This document shows, piece after piece, positions 1 through 11,349 of a stretch of 64,000 nucleotides of DNA (position 1 is its first letter; each line of letters starts with the position of its first letter). Origin of the DNA: Litomosoides sigmodontis (lineage: Eukaryota; Nematoda; Chromadorea; Rhabditida; Onchocercidae); contig OY718805.1 in assembly GCA_963070105.1 (NCBI GenBank), forward strand, positions 6,630,001-6,694,000. The letters are read 5' to 3'. The translations under genes were made by a program, and so were the position numbers. Below the pieces are notes generated by a model. That model saw nothing but the letters and a program-made list of their open reading frames with translations, had not been told where the DNA came from and did no database searches.

Positions 1-376
1 AAAGCAGTTAACGCTGCGCTTCTTTCAGGTGGTGTCACACGAATTCATTAAGTCGCAAGAAATCACAAATAAGCGGTGGATCCGTTTTAGTCGATTTTGC
101 TAAACAATCAGTTCACATCTACAACTTTTCTATTTTCAATTTATCTGAAACACTACTTTCTAGACTACGTCTAAAAAGTCTAGAAAAAAGTAACAATGAT
201 TGACTGATCGCAAGTAGACGAAAGATTTTTTGCTGTGTATTGTATTGATAAGAAGAATTATATTTATAAATTCTACATAAAAAGTATATTTATATACATA
301 AAATTATCTACCTAATCTTCAACACTAAGAGTTCTACCAAGTCGAATTTCGAGTGTGCAAAAGTTATAATGCATAC

Positions 377-1274
377 CAACAGCCCATACACCAACTTTTT
401 CAACATTTCGAATGTACCGATTGAAAAGGCGAACGTCATAAGTGTTGTCATCATCAGCAAAGTATACTACTGCATTCTTACCCATCGATGCAAATTTTCC
501 TCGAACAAAGTTCAGTCCTGCATCACGTCCGGTCCAACCGCGTGCTGCAATTAAATTTGGTTCACTGGTATTTAGTAATAAAAAGTGGTTAAGTGAAAAG
601 AACAAGTAGTAGCACTTAGGAAGGAGGGTTTGCTCATTTCAATATCAACTACACACCTGGTGTTCCAGGTCGGCGCTTCACGGCCAAATAATAGTACTTC
701 AGACTACTGCGATCCAGTAGCTGCTTCACAGGTAATGATATGTGTGTGGCATCTTCTACAACAATCCAAATCAGCTGTCTGACGTGTATCAATGTTTGTG
801 ATAACCTGCAACTGATTTGATATTCGAATAAAGGCCTGTAATTAATTTGACATTCAAATATCCCTTTTATTTGGCAAGTTTTGCATGCGTGGCATTAATA
901 TGAGCATTCCTGCTCGTATTAATTGCATCTACTTTTCTGAAGTTCAATTTGGGAATAATTCAAGATGGGAAATTATTTCTTGGATTGACTTCAAAGTCAG
1001 CTGGTAGACGACCACTTCCATTTACCTGGTCATGTCAGCCAATCGAGCGAGTCGTAGGTATGTCGGTGTGATCACAATTATCGTTCGATTACCGCTATTT
1101 TCGTCTTTGAAATATCGTGTAAAATCATCGTTTGATGTTATCATTGGTCTATAAATTTCGTAGTTCCTTTCCTCTATCAGATAAACGATAATGCATGTTT
1201 GAACGACGATCACAATTATAGCGAATACTGCCTGGACGGTGGAAAAGGTTCCACCAATCGGTCGCTGCTTAAGT
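377..1274 (-). CDS. Beta-1,3-glucuronosyltransferase (GlcAT/B3GAT family), partial
   Basis: This is a Golgi type II glycosyltransferase of family GT43. Members transfer glucuronic acid from UDP-GlcA, for example to complete the proteoglycan linker tetrasaccharide. Three exons are visible: 1026-1274, 657-805 and 377-544. The first encodes a hydrophobic signal-anchor (AVFAIIVIVVQTCIIVYLI) followed by the family motif IIVITPTYLRLARLADMTR. The second reads LSQTLIHVRQLIWIVVEDA, the conserved early core. The third carries the donor/metal-binding DDD motif in VVYFADDDNTYD and ends at VWAVG before a GTATGC donor. All three junctions join in phase. The acceptor and substrate-binding half should follow but is not found in bases 1-376, so the gene runs off the left edge. 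The start codon exon lies beyond an acceptor at about 1275 and was not found. The family includes C. elegans sqv-8 and the glct genes; I cannot say which member this is. Confidence 0.9.
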
Positions 1275-3435
1275 CTGCAAGCAAAAAATTAAGTGTTCAA
1301 GCGGTTCGATTCAGACGTCACATGACTGATTTCTTTGGAGTCATACGAATGCATAATTCACTCTTCCGCATTAGCACGCAGATCGAAAGTATTGGCTAGC
1401 GTGTAACGAAGAAATATTTGAGGATCGGAAAGTGGGAATCGAATAGCTCTGTATTTCTTGCCTTTCAACATAAAACGACACTTCCAGCAAATGTACTTTC
1501 AATTTTCAGTAATTCAGTAAATGTACTGAAGTACTTTGGAAAGGTGCTAGTCGAAGAATAAAAATAAAAATAGTGGAAGAATTTCATTTTAAGGAACAGG
1601 TGTTGTATAAACTATGTGTCAGCACTTCCAGCTTAAAGTTAGCGCTTTAATGATCGTTCACGGGAAAAAAAGTTAAAGATTTTTGAAATTCTGAACGTGG
1701 AAATTTTAAACGATCCATTCTCTTTGCAAAGTTTGACATTTTAACATTTCATGATGTTTTATTGTTTCATTTTTGCGTTTAATGTAAAATTTTCTTACAA
1801 CCTTCGTAGAAATTTCATTCCTCTCAAACGCATTTCTTCTTCGCTCTGAAACAACAACACTATGGAAGTTCATTTCCGCTCAGTGTTGACGCATTACAGT
1901 TCTCACGATTTGTTGTTCGTCCTCATGAATCTCACTTCAATTGAATTGAAATTCAAAAAAACTACCTCATTATCTATATTACAACTTTTTAACAGAGCCC
2001 ATATTGACACTGTTCGTAATGATTGATAATAATTAAAGGGCAATAGAGTATTTTAGGAAATTACAACCTAAACAATTAGTATTAAAGGGTTTTTTTTTAA
2101 AGAAAGTCGTGATTTTTGATTCCAAAGCTATCATAAAGAGACAAGGATGGACGCGAAGCAACTTATAATACAAAGCATTTCACCTGATATCGCCTGAACA
2201 ACCTGTCAAAAATATGAATTTCACCGCAATGACATTTACAACAAATTTTAAAATAAAATAATGCAAATTTTGAAGTATTAGTCGGAATTCTCTCATCCTA
2301 AAAATGTATTGCTTTTACATCGAAAGTTTCAAAAAAAACGTCATCATCCAATTTGTTTTATGTTTACTGAAACTTTGCCTTACATCATTGGCAAAAGATT
2401 ACTGTTAGCACCTCACGCCATCTTTAATGTTTCATCAAAAAGACCTGCAGAATTCGTCTTTTGCATCTCCTATAACTAGTAATTCACATGAAAATTATAA
2501 TTTCAAAAGTTTAATTCCTGTGTACCAACAAAACACTAGTCATAATCCGCTTTGATAACACTCAGCTATGCTTTGCGTCGCCGATATTATACTGCTTTTT
2601 GCCCCAACTTATTTCTGATAGATTCGAATAGTTTCACTTTTCTTTGTTAGCAGTTACTTTTATCACTTTTTAACGTCTGGGAAATCAAGAAAAATGCAAG
2701 TCCATTTGCTGAGAGTTTCAACAGTTATCACAAAATTAGACCAAAAGATTGGTTAATGTATATTTACAATCGAATCGAAGGAATGTAGAGCACTCCCAAA
2801 AAACAAAAGAATCATACGATGTGAACCCACGAAGGAATCGATTTAATGAAGGCCTTCAAACTTTATTTTTACTTTAAAAAAATATAAAATCGAGTCTGGT
2901 TAATAATGATTTTATTTGATTTATTCATCCACCGCACCTGCTCCAAAATGAATAAATGTCCCAGTTCAGTTTTTTCATGTAAATTGGCAGAACTTCTTAC
3001 AGCAAGGGCACATGTTCAGCCAAGGAACGATGAGAAAAATTGGCCATCGAAAGGAAAAATAAGAATCTGTATGCGCAGCAATCGTGGCACAGGTCATAAT
3101 AACGACAAAAGTGAAAGCATAAAAAAGCGGGCAGAGAGGGAGTAGCAAAGTCAACCGTAAGAGCAACGATAGCAAAACACTTAATAAAATTAGTATTAGG
3201 AAGGTCAATGATCAATATATACAACACAGAAAAGTTTCAATATTCAGGATAAAAAGAAACATAATGAATTAGATAAATAATAAACTAGAAACATATATAG
3301 TCATACTTCATATTAAAGTATTCTGGCATGCAAAATATATCTGAGGGTTTTAAACAAAAATAAAAAACTACTTTGAAAATCAAGAGTATCGCACTATGAT
3401 AAAATTTACAGAACTTATAATTCCAAAAGTATCAA
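1275..3435. other. Intergenic, no gene recognised
   Basis: About 2.1 kb of AT-rich sequence between the glucuronosyltransferase fragment and rbbp-5. It should contain the 5' exon or promoter of the former and the 3' flank of the latter. The open frames here (for example around 2906-3227 on both strands) are short, low in complexity and lack splice context. I see no RNA gene or repeat. Confidence 0.5.
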
Positions 3436-6400
3436 TCATTTTATTCTCCGTTGTTTTGTCATGTTGCGCATCGAAATAATACTAGAGGCGGTACAGGTCG
3501 AAGGTCTTTTCCGACCACCTGAAATAAAAACAGTATGCTTAAACAACGAAAAAATAAAATCAATTTCACATTTCAAACGAAAAAAAAAACTTGGATAAAC
3601 GAAAAATGATATACGATCATAAAGAAAACACAGTAAACAAAACCTGAGCAAGAATCTGCGTCAAATGCACTCGCCATTTCTTCTGTTTCTAAACACAGCC
3701 AACGTGAAAGGTGAAAAGTAAACAAATTAATAAATTAAGACTCCAAAGCTTGGTACAGATTTGCAACAATGCAAAGTGATTAAAGAAAACACCTGTTAAC
3801 AATAAAGCGGGATTTTCTTCTGGATTTTCGATTTCGGGTGCAATTGGTAAAAACCAAAGAGGGCCATGTTTAGCAGTCAAATCAGTTACATACATGCTAC
3901 CATCATCATCTTCATCGGAACTACAGTATACAGCGTTTGGTTTAAGGGTTACAACGTCAACGACTTCATCGTCCTCTTCCTAATTGTCACAATCTTTTTA
4001 ATTCTTAATATTTCATTTATGCACATTCGGAAAGAATATGTTAACGACAAAATTTGAAATCTAAGTAATACGACTTGCAATCTTAATAACCCGTTTTTCA
4101 TTTGAGGGAATTTATTTAAAATTGTAAAGACTTTAGAAGTTTGTGGAGTTGGTTCGTCCGCATCTTCGTCCTCTAAATCAAATTCCGACTCCTTTTCGAT
4201 GTACTTCACATTTTCTTCGAGTTCAGTGAATTCAGGTGCAAAGGCACTCCAATTTTCAACATGCGCCTAAAAATTTTCAATCACTTTTCTGAACAGTAAG
4301 CTAGCAGTAAAAAAAAAAAAGAAATAAAAAGAAAAAACTGACCTGAGTCCAAACAGAAACCAGACCATTAGCGATTGAAAGTATGATTGGTCGAGTTGGA
4401 TGCCACTGAACGTCATGTAATGTCTCACCCTAAATTTGTAGAAAAGTAAAAGTTTGCTATTAAATTAGCTGATACGACTTGTATTCAATTGCATCGCTCG
4501 ATTTCAAATCACTTATTCAGTGTTGAGAAGATTAGCAAAACACAATTGCAAGCAGTTATTCCAAATTTTTGTACTTGAGCAACATAATTGTGAGCTTGCG
4601 CATTAAAAAAACACATTAAAAAAAATGAAAAACCGCACAAAATATAAACAAAAAACCTTTGTTCCATGCAACATTTTGATTAAACTTCCAGAATTTCTTT
4701 CCCAAATGTACAGCGAATGGGCCTTAGTACTTGCGCCGCAGATGTAATCACCATCGTTTGACACGCATATTGCTTTCCACGAAGCATAAAAATATAGTTG
4801 GTATTATTTTAAGATATAAGGAAATCCAAAATTCCATTTGTGAAATCCATGTCATTCAGTGAATAAAAAGTTAACATGTATTAAAATCAAACTGACGTTA
4901 TTCTATGACTATACCTATTCCAACACATGCGCTCAGACCATACATTTTTGGTTTTGAACTTTCTTAATATAAATTGAGTTGATAAGCAATTGATATATTA
5001 GTACATATCAGAAACATGTTTCTTAATAAAATTTGTATCTCATATGATTACAACTAGCCTTGTTTTTCACGGTTATTACAAAAGTAGATTACAGAAGCTT
5101 GCTAAGACAAAATCTTATTTAAGATATAATACGACAATACAGAAAAAAATAAATCAATCGGTCTGCACATTTGTTTATAATCCTATGCACTTATATTCCA
5201 TTGAATATAATAACAAACTTTATTGATTATATCCAAAAGCTTCTGCAATGGCTCAACAATAGTTCCATGATGTTTTTTCAGTAAAACATCAAGCTTGTAA
5301 GTTCTAATGATACGATCTTGAGAATTAGTTAATAAGAAATCACCACGACGTGTTAGCAGTATATTTTTAATCTGAAAGCAATATGATTTAAGCTTGCACA
5401 CTTGAATACTTTTCAATAAATAAATTCAATAAACACCTTCAATTTTCAAAAAACCTTCAATAAAGGTTTATTGAACCCTTATAGGTTTTCAATAAATTAA
5501 TAAATAATAATTTATAGGTTCTCAATAAACATCATCAATAAATATTTTTCCGTATTACCAGTAAATACAGGCTTGCAATGAGGCCGATTCTATCTCTATT
5601 ATTATAGATGTAACCGGAGATCTGCTTGAGGAGACGAGACTGAATGGATGTAAACACCTAACACTTAAAAACTCAAATAAACTGTACATTTTCCATGAAA
5701 AAGATGGGAAAATTACCTGGTGTGTAGCATTCTGCTTTACAAACGTAATGAGTTCTAATGTTTGGGCATCGTAAAAAGCAATACGACCCTTACTGCTACC
5801 GGTAACGATGTATTTCCCTCTACGATCAAATGTTCCTACGGTAATTTCTCCAGGTTGATCATCCATTTCCTCAGGAAACTTTATCTAAAATGGCCCATTT
5901 TATCGGAAAAACTAATTAAATATAAGTCACCAGAGAAGGTTGATCAATGATTAACGTTATATTAGATTTTATCTTGAGTCCCAGGACAAAAATTGTACGG
6001 CTGGCGTGATTATCATTTATCCACACACAGGACACAACAATGACGGTAAATTTACTGAAAATTCTGTGTACGTCCTTTCAGAAAATAACTCACATTTAGT
6101 TCAAAATTTATGCAAAAATACTTACCTCTGTCTGCACTTTCGCTTCCAAATCTAGAAGCACTGGATTAGCACCCAAATAAATAATCAATATGTGTTTATC
6201 ATTGCTGGAAATTAATTTAATTAAGAAAAGTCAAATGAAAGGCAGGTGAAAGTTCCCATTATCAAATACGTTGACAAGATAAATACACAGTTAAATTTAC
6301 ATTTCTCAGTGAACTTAACCATGGAAGTTAATGTGCAGTATTGATGCAAGGGTAACGAACCGTGGATTGAACATTGCACAAAGAACAGGGGAACCGTAAA

Positions 6401-6840
6401 TTTGTCTTTCAATTCGAGATCCTTCCAGAACATCCCAGATTGCAACGGACCAATCGTTGCTTGCTGTTAATAATTTACGGCCATCACGCGACCAACTTAA
6501 CGATGTGATAGAATAGCCATGGCAAACCCAACTCTGAAGTACAGATGTGGCCTTCTGATCTCATAAAATAAATGCCTAGTGATAACGATAAGTATCTGGG
6601 AAGCAAATAATTCAGATATTGCTGCTTCCAGACAGTAACACAAAAAATCACCTTAACAACTCCTTTAGTTATAGGATCAAAAATATATACACGACCATCA
6701 ATACTTCCAACGGCGATTAACGAACCCCAGCGATTAAATTTACAGCAATTTGCGGAGCCTTGCTGTGTATCCAATACTCCGTCTAACTCCTCAGGAAAAC
6801 AAACTCCAAAATTCTTGTCCAAAAGCTCGGAGTTCATCAT
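3436..6840 (-). CDS. rbbp-5: Retinoblastoma-binding protein 5 homologue (COMPASS/MLL complex WD-repeat subunit)
   Basis: RBBP5 is a nuclear WD40 scaffold that, with ASH2L and WDR5, activates SET1/MLL methyltransferases for histone H3 lysine 4. Eleven exons: 6652-6840, 6361-6533, 6126-6204, 5717-5884, 5219-5371, 4657-about 4785, 4343-4429, 4132-4266, 3793-3979, 3644-3688, 3436-3518, giving about 475 residues (vertebrate protein about 538). The N terminus [17 protein letters not shown] and [11 protein letters not shown] start the propeller; later blades contain [26 protein letters not shown] and DRIIRTYK. After the propeller come the acidic [16 protein letters not shown] segment, which in RBBP5 contacts ASH2L, and [15 protein letters not shown]. 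The tail is short and basic (GGRKRP, KQRRIK), so the long C-terminal extension of vertebrates is missing. The ATG lies 7 nt below a CTGCAG acceptor, a likely trans-splice site. One internal junction (exon 5 to 6) lacks a clean acceptor; see findings. Confidence 0.95.
5413..5545. repeat. Degenerate TTCAATAAA-type tandem repeat in an rbbp-5 intron
   Basis: The intron between exons 4 and 5 of rbbp-5 carries repeated variants of TTCAATAAA or CAATAAAC interspersed with AATAATTTATAGG units, plus a short inverted portion around CCTTCAATAAAGGTTTATTG. The periodicity is irregular, so this is a decayed tandem array rather than a clean microsatellite. Confidence 0.6.
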
Positions 6841-9800
6841 TTCGGCCCTGCAGTGGATAATGCTAGATCATATTCAAGAACTACCAGGTGTGTGACGAAT
6901 GTTTATTTCCTTCCCCACTTTAATAGTCAACTACTCAATTCCCTTACGGGTTCCTTGCATAAAATTCTTGTCAAACTTTTCGCTCCCCTTTTGATCGCAA
7001 AAATCATTCACTCCCAATTTCAAGAACAGTTTGCCACACCACTCACTTCCAACAACAGACTACCACACCGACCTAATATTACAGCTATCACTCAATGCTA
7101 ACGACATCCTGAGACAAGTATTTGTATTCTCGTTGCATATTCTGTATATGAAAGAAGACATCTCGAAGCCATCTGGTGATGGGTGTCTCGTGCGTGACTC
7201 AATTGATCAATCTCTGAAGTGGTTTCGTGCTGGAATTTTTGTTACATTATCGCTGAAGGATTTTAAAACTGCAACTTTATGATTCAGTAGCAGTGAACAT
7301 TGACAAGGTTATGTGGTAAATAAATTTCCTGTTATTGCGAGTGGGAGCCGTTCGTAATTCAACATGTTCATTTCCGAAAGGATTTCCGAAGCATCCCTAC
7401 CACATTATGAGTGAATTAAACTTTAAGAAAAAACGCGTTCAATCACACGCAGTCACGGACGCAGTTACAGTTACAGTTTTCCTCCGCCACTCGTTTCGAA
7501 TGCATTGCTGAAAACGTCGAACATTCTTAGTCCTCGTACTAAAGAGATTGATTTCAAAAAGTTGGATAAAACAGTTGACACTGCTCCAAGACAATCCAAA
7601 TTATCAATGATGGCACCACAACGAATTCATTTCATACCATAAATTGTAATCCAGAGCTTTTAAGTACTGTCACTCAGCGGAAACACTCAAACGCTTCACG
7701 TGTATGTGTGATTTTGATATTCAAGATTCGTCTCCAGCTACTGTCTAGCAAAATTGGAAATGAAACTGGCGTCAACATCTTCAAACTGGTTGTCAAATGC
7801 AACACTTATTTTGTCTCAGACGTGACTAGTTGATAATCTTCTGTGGGAATATTGTGGAATTAATTCTGTGGAGCCGTGCAGTACGCATCCGATTGTCAAA
7901 CAATAATCACTTTGTCTCAAATTTAGGAAGCATTTCTCAAGAAAATTAATTCTTCGTTTCAGCTGAATCAAAGAAATGCGCGCATTTCTGCTGAAAATCG
8001 GGTTACATGAAATTCATGCCACGATCTTTCCTTTCGGAAAGATTCTTCGCTACTCCTTTTTATCAGTGATTATCCAGTTCACTCCTCAAATAGTACCCAC
8101 TTGAACCTCAAATCACTTCTCCGAACCGTTCCATAACGAAAGTCATTTTATTAACATTGATTTATTCCAATTTGTCGCACAGCTTTTTCGCTAACATTGG
8201 CTTGTTCTGAAAACTGAAACAGTTTTCAGCAGTTCACAAATGCTAGTTTCTTCAATAGGCACCGCTCCTCAGCGGCCAGGCTGAATGCCTTATAAGCGGT
8301 AAAACTACCGATGACCACTCCTTTCTGCTTGTTAGTTTATGTGCGACCTCTGCTGCGCGCCAGTTTTTTGACCTATGTCCACTTTGACTGATTTATTTTG
8401 CTTAATTCTTTTGGATATTACTGTTTTGAGTTTTCTCAAATAAACGTTTTACATTTTCTATCTTAGAGCACAGCAATTTCACGTACGCTCCTTTGCACGA
8501 CTCATATTGGGTGTTGGTGCCTACAACACTGCAGTGAAATGTGGACATCATCAGTTGTGCGTTTATACGGAAAGTTGAAGGACACACACAAAAACATATC
8601 AAAGCCTACAGCTCTGAGATAGGTGGGCGCCCGTGGGATTACTCGAAATAGCATAAGCTCGTGGGTAGCATACTTAACAATATTTCGGGATATCACTGGT
8701 GTCAGTATTGATGAAGTTCTGAGGAAGAAACTTCGATATTTATTCGATATTAAGTGAGTGTTGTTTGCACTGATAGGCAGTAGTTAAAATTAACTGAGCA
8801 GGTGCTGTGCTGTGCTGTGCTTCACACTGCAGTAAGCCTCGTCTTATCAACCTTAGCTCTAGATGCTAGCATTTCAAAAGTTTCGAGCAAATAGATCCGA
8901 AATTTAACTGAATGCTTCTGTTGTTTTTAGCGTTAGCCTTCGACGTCACATACATATTATATTTTAGCTGTGCAAAGTGAAATGTATTCGAACACGCGAG
9001 AAGTTCCGGAGGCTTAAAGCACAAAGATCGGCTTTGAGTCTTCGGAACTTCCCCTCTGTGTGATATTTTCTGTATGAAAAATCGATTTTACAAATGATCT
9101 TCGCTATACTAATGAAGCATTGGTTGACTTCCTTTGTGAATTGATTAAGTCAGAGCGTCCAAACAGCTGAAAATGTTTGGAACAGTCTTAGGTTGGCAGT
9201 TTTTTATATATTGCTACCGGAGATGAGTGATGTCTTTATAAGGTTTCGAGGTCACGCCAACATCAATTCTTCCCACTGCGTGGTATAAAGTATATCCCAC
9301 AGGCCTTTTTGGCTAATGGCCAATTTTCCATAACAGATCCTACAAATTTTTCTCGCTACTAATGAGTGATTCATATTTAAAAATCTTTTGATTTCATATA
9401 TAGTAATGAATCTAGAATAAATAGCAAACTCCGCCACTTATTATTGAAGTGAAATTTTTTTTTAATTTCTTTAAAGAAATAATTGCGATTAACTCAATCT
9501 CTGAAAGCATTTCCAACTTTAAATATTTAAGTATAAGTCCTGAACTTCGTCAGAACTAATTCGGAAAAGAAACGAAATTCTTGTACCGCTCATACCGCTA
9601 AATTTCCCATAACCGTTGCTCCACTCTTGAATTATCTCACTGATTGTCATCCTGAATTACATTACAAGTTATTTCATCAGTGAAAAGTCGACGGTAATAA
9701 AGAAGCTGCATTACTGATAACAGGGCAATGACTAACTTTCCTTATCAGTCCATTCTGATCACTGAAAGAGAAGGAATCCATTTGAATGCCACACAACTTT

Positions 9801-11349
9801 CTCCAATCTTCGATAATTCGATTATCTTTTTTCCCTTCTCTTTTCAATATTTGTTTTCATTGTAAATTACTACTTACTTATCTCGTCATATTATGAGCGC
9901 TTCTTCATTCTAAAGTTTTCCTGAATTCTCAAACGAAGGATGAAACGGCTAGCAAATTTTAGAAGTTTAAAAGTGATTTGCGCTGCTATGTGTTAATCGA
10001 CTAAATGAAAGCCTTAATTGAAGGGAAACTACCATCGCTTCCCTTTTCCTCCCTCCAAGGTTACTTCTTAAACAGTATTTGAGGATAAATTGAATTAAGG
10101 TTTAGTAAAACCAATATGGTCCATCAAAAAAAACTAATCTGATCAAGCTTGACCGTTCAATATATGCAATTGCTGGAAGAAGCCACTGTATGTATCTCTC
10201 AATTGCTCTTCTTCAACTTTCAAGCACTGTAGGTTTTCAGGTCCAATAAAAACTGTGATTCATGAACTCATTCGAGTTGATAAACAACGGCATGTGAGAG
10301 AAAAGTAGCAGCGAAGAGGTTTTATTTATTAAACTGGTTGAAAAACTTAACTTAGCACCGTCTAATTTGCTAGTATTTTTATCACTTCCATCACATTGGA
10401 CTTCTTTTAAAGTGTAATGTTTTTAAGATGCATGTAATTCTTGAAAATATGAAATTCATCAAAGCAGTAAACAGGAAACAATTAAGCAATTGGACGGTTC
10501 ACTGACGTATCGTATCGCACGAGGAATTATTATCAGTGCGTTTTAGTGCGTTTAGCGAGTTGACATTACCAAACTGATAAGAGACACGAGGCGCTTCGTG
10601 TTGATTCGCCTGTACTTACTTATCCTATTTGCTTGCGAAGCAAGGAGAGTTTTCAGCGGAAGGAATTCCACATCAACCGTCAGATGTAACTAATCTAAAT
10701 GAAATGTTCCCTCTCCGATCTTCCCCTCAGGAATTATCCTCAATCTGAGGCCTTCATAGTTATGCGGGACGGTGCACGCTGATGCGCTTGATTGTTTTAG
10801 AAAAACAAACAGTACGCGGTAAATAAAAGATAAGAAAGAGATCTGCAATACTCCAAGTAGCTCATTTATTTGTAATTCAATTTTCAAGACTAACAGTTTA
10901 TAATGGGATTCCAAAGCGATGAGTTGTTTTCTTAAATAAGAATTTTAAAAAGGGAAGTTTGTAAGAAAACGAAGTTTAGCGGCTTTTTTAGAACTGGAAG
11001 TTCACTTAGGTTTTTCGATAAATAGTAAATTCAATTTATTGCTAACTGTTTCCTCAAATTTCAAACGTAACCTCAAATCCCGTTCGCTCTTTCTTATTTG
11101 TGTTTGTTTTGCCACCTACTTTCTCTACTGTTTGCTTTTACCGTTAAAAATTTTTTAAAATAACTTGATATTTTATCAGCTTTTCAATTCCTGTAATAAT
11201 TCATCAACTTTTGTCAGTTGAATTAACAAGCTGTTGAAACGATTGGTTAATGTGATTATAAATATCAGATTGTAAGCTTTCCATATCTAATCTATTTTCC
11301 TTTCAGATTGTTCACGAGGAGAGTTTGAAAAGTAGTAAGTGAATTTAAT
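6841..11349. other. 4.5-kb intergenic region between rbbp-5 and the MFS transporter
   Basis: This is a head-to-head interval: rbbp-5 runs left and the transporter runs right, so it should hold both promoters. I found no convincing protein-coding exon. Notable content is the long hairpin at 9000-9051 and a short pentanucleotide run (TGTGC repeated about four times, near 8802-8821). A consensus 3' splice site (TTTCCTTTCAG ending at 11306) lies 43 nt before the transporter ATG and is a likely spliced-leader acceptor. Confidence 0.6.
9000..9051 (+). ncRNA. Candidate microRNA precursor hairpin
   Basis: Two 21-nt arms (9000-9020 and 9031-9051) pair along their whole length around a 10-nt loop. Eighteen pairs are Watson-Crick and three are G-U wobbles on the plus strand; on the minus strand those three would be A-C mismatches. 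That asymmetry suggests the plus strand is the functional RNA. An ACAC/GTGT pair (8992-8995 with 9058-9061) below an internal loop could form a lower stem. The arms begin GAAGUUCCGG and GCUUUGAGUC; I do not recognise a known nematode miRNA family. It lies in a gene-free interval. A protein-binding site or a chance inverted repeat are alternatives. Confidence 0.45.

Noticed and set aside
1295..1320. GGTTCGATTC resembling a tRNA B box
   Set aside because: No matching A box, acceptor stem or anticodon arm could be drawn around it.
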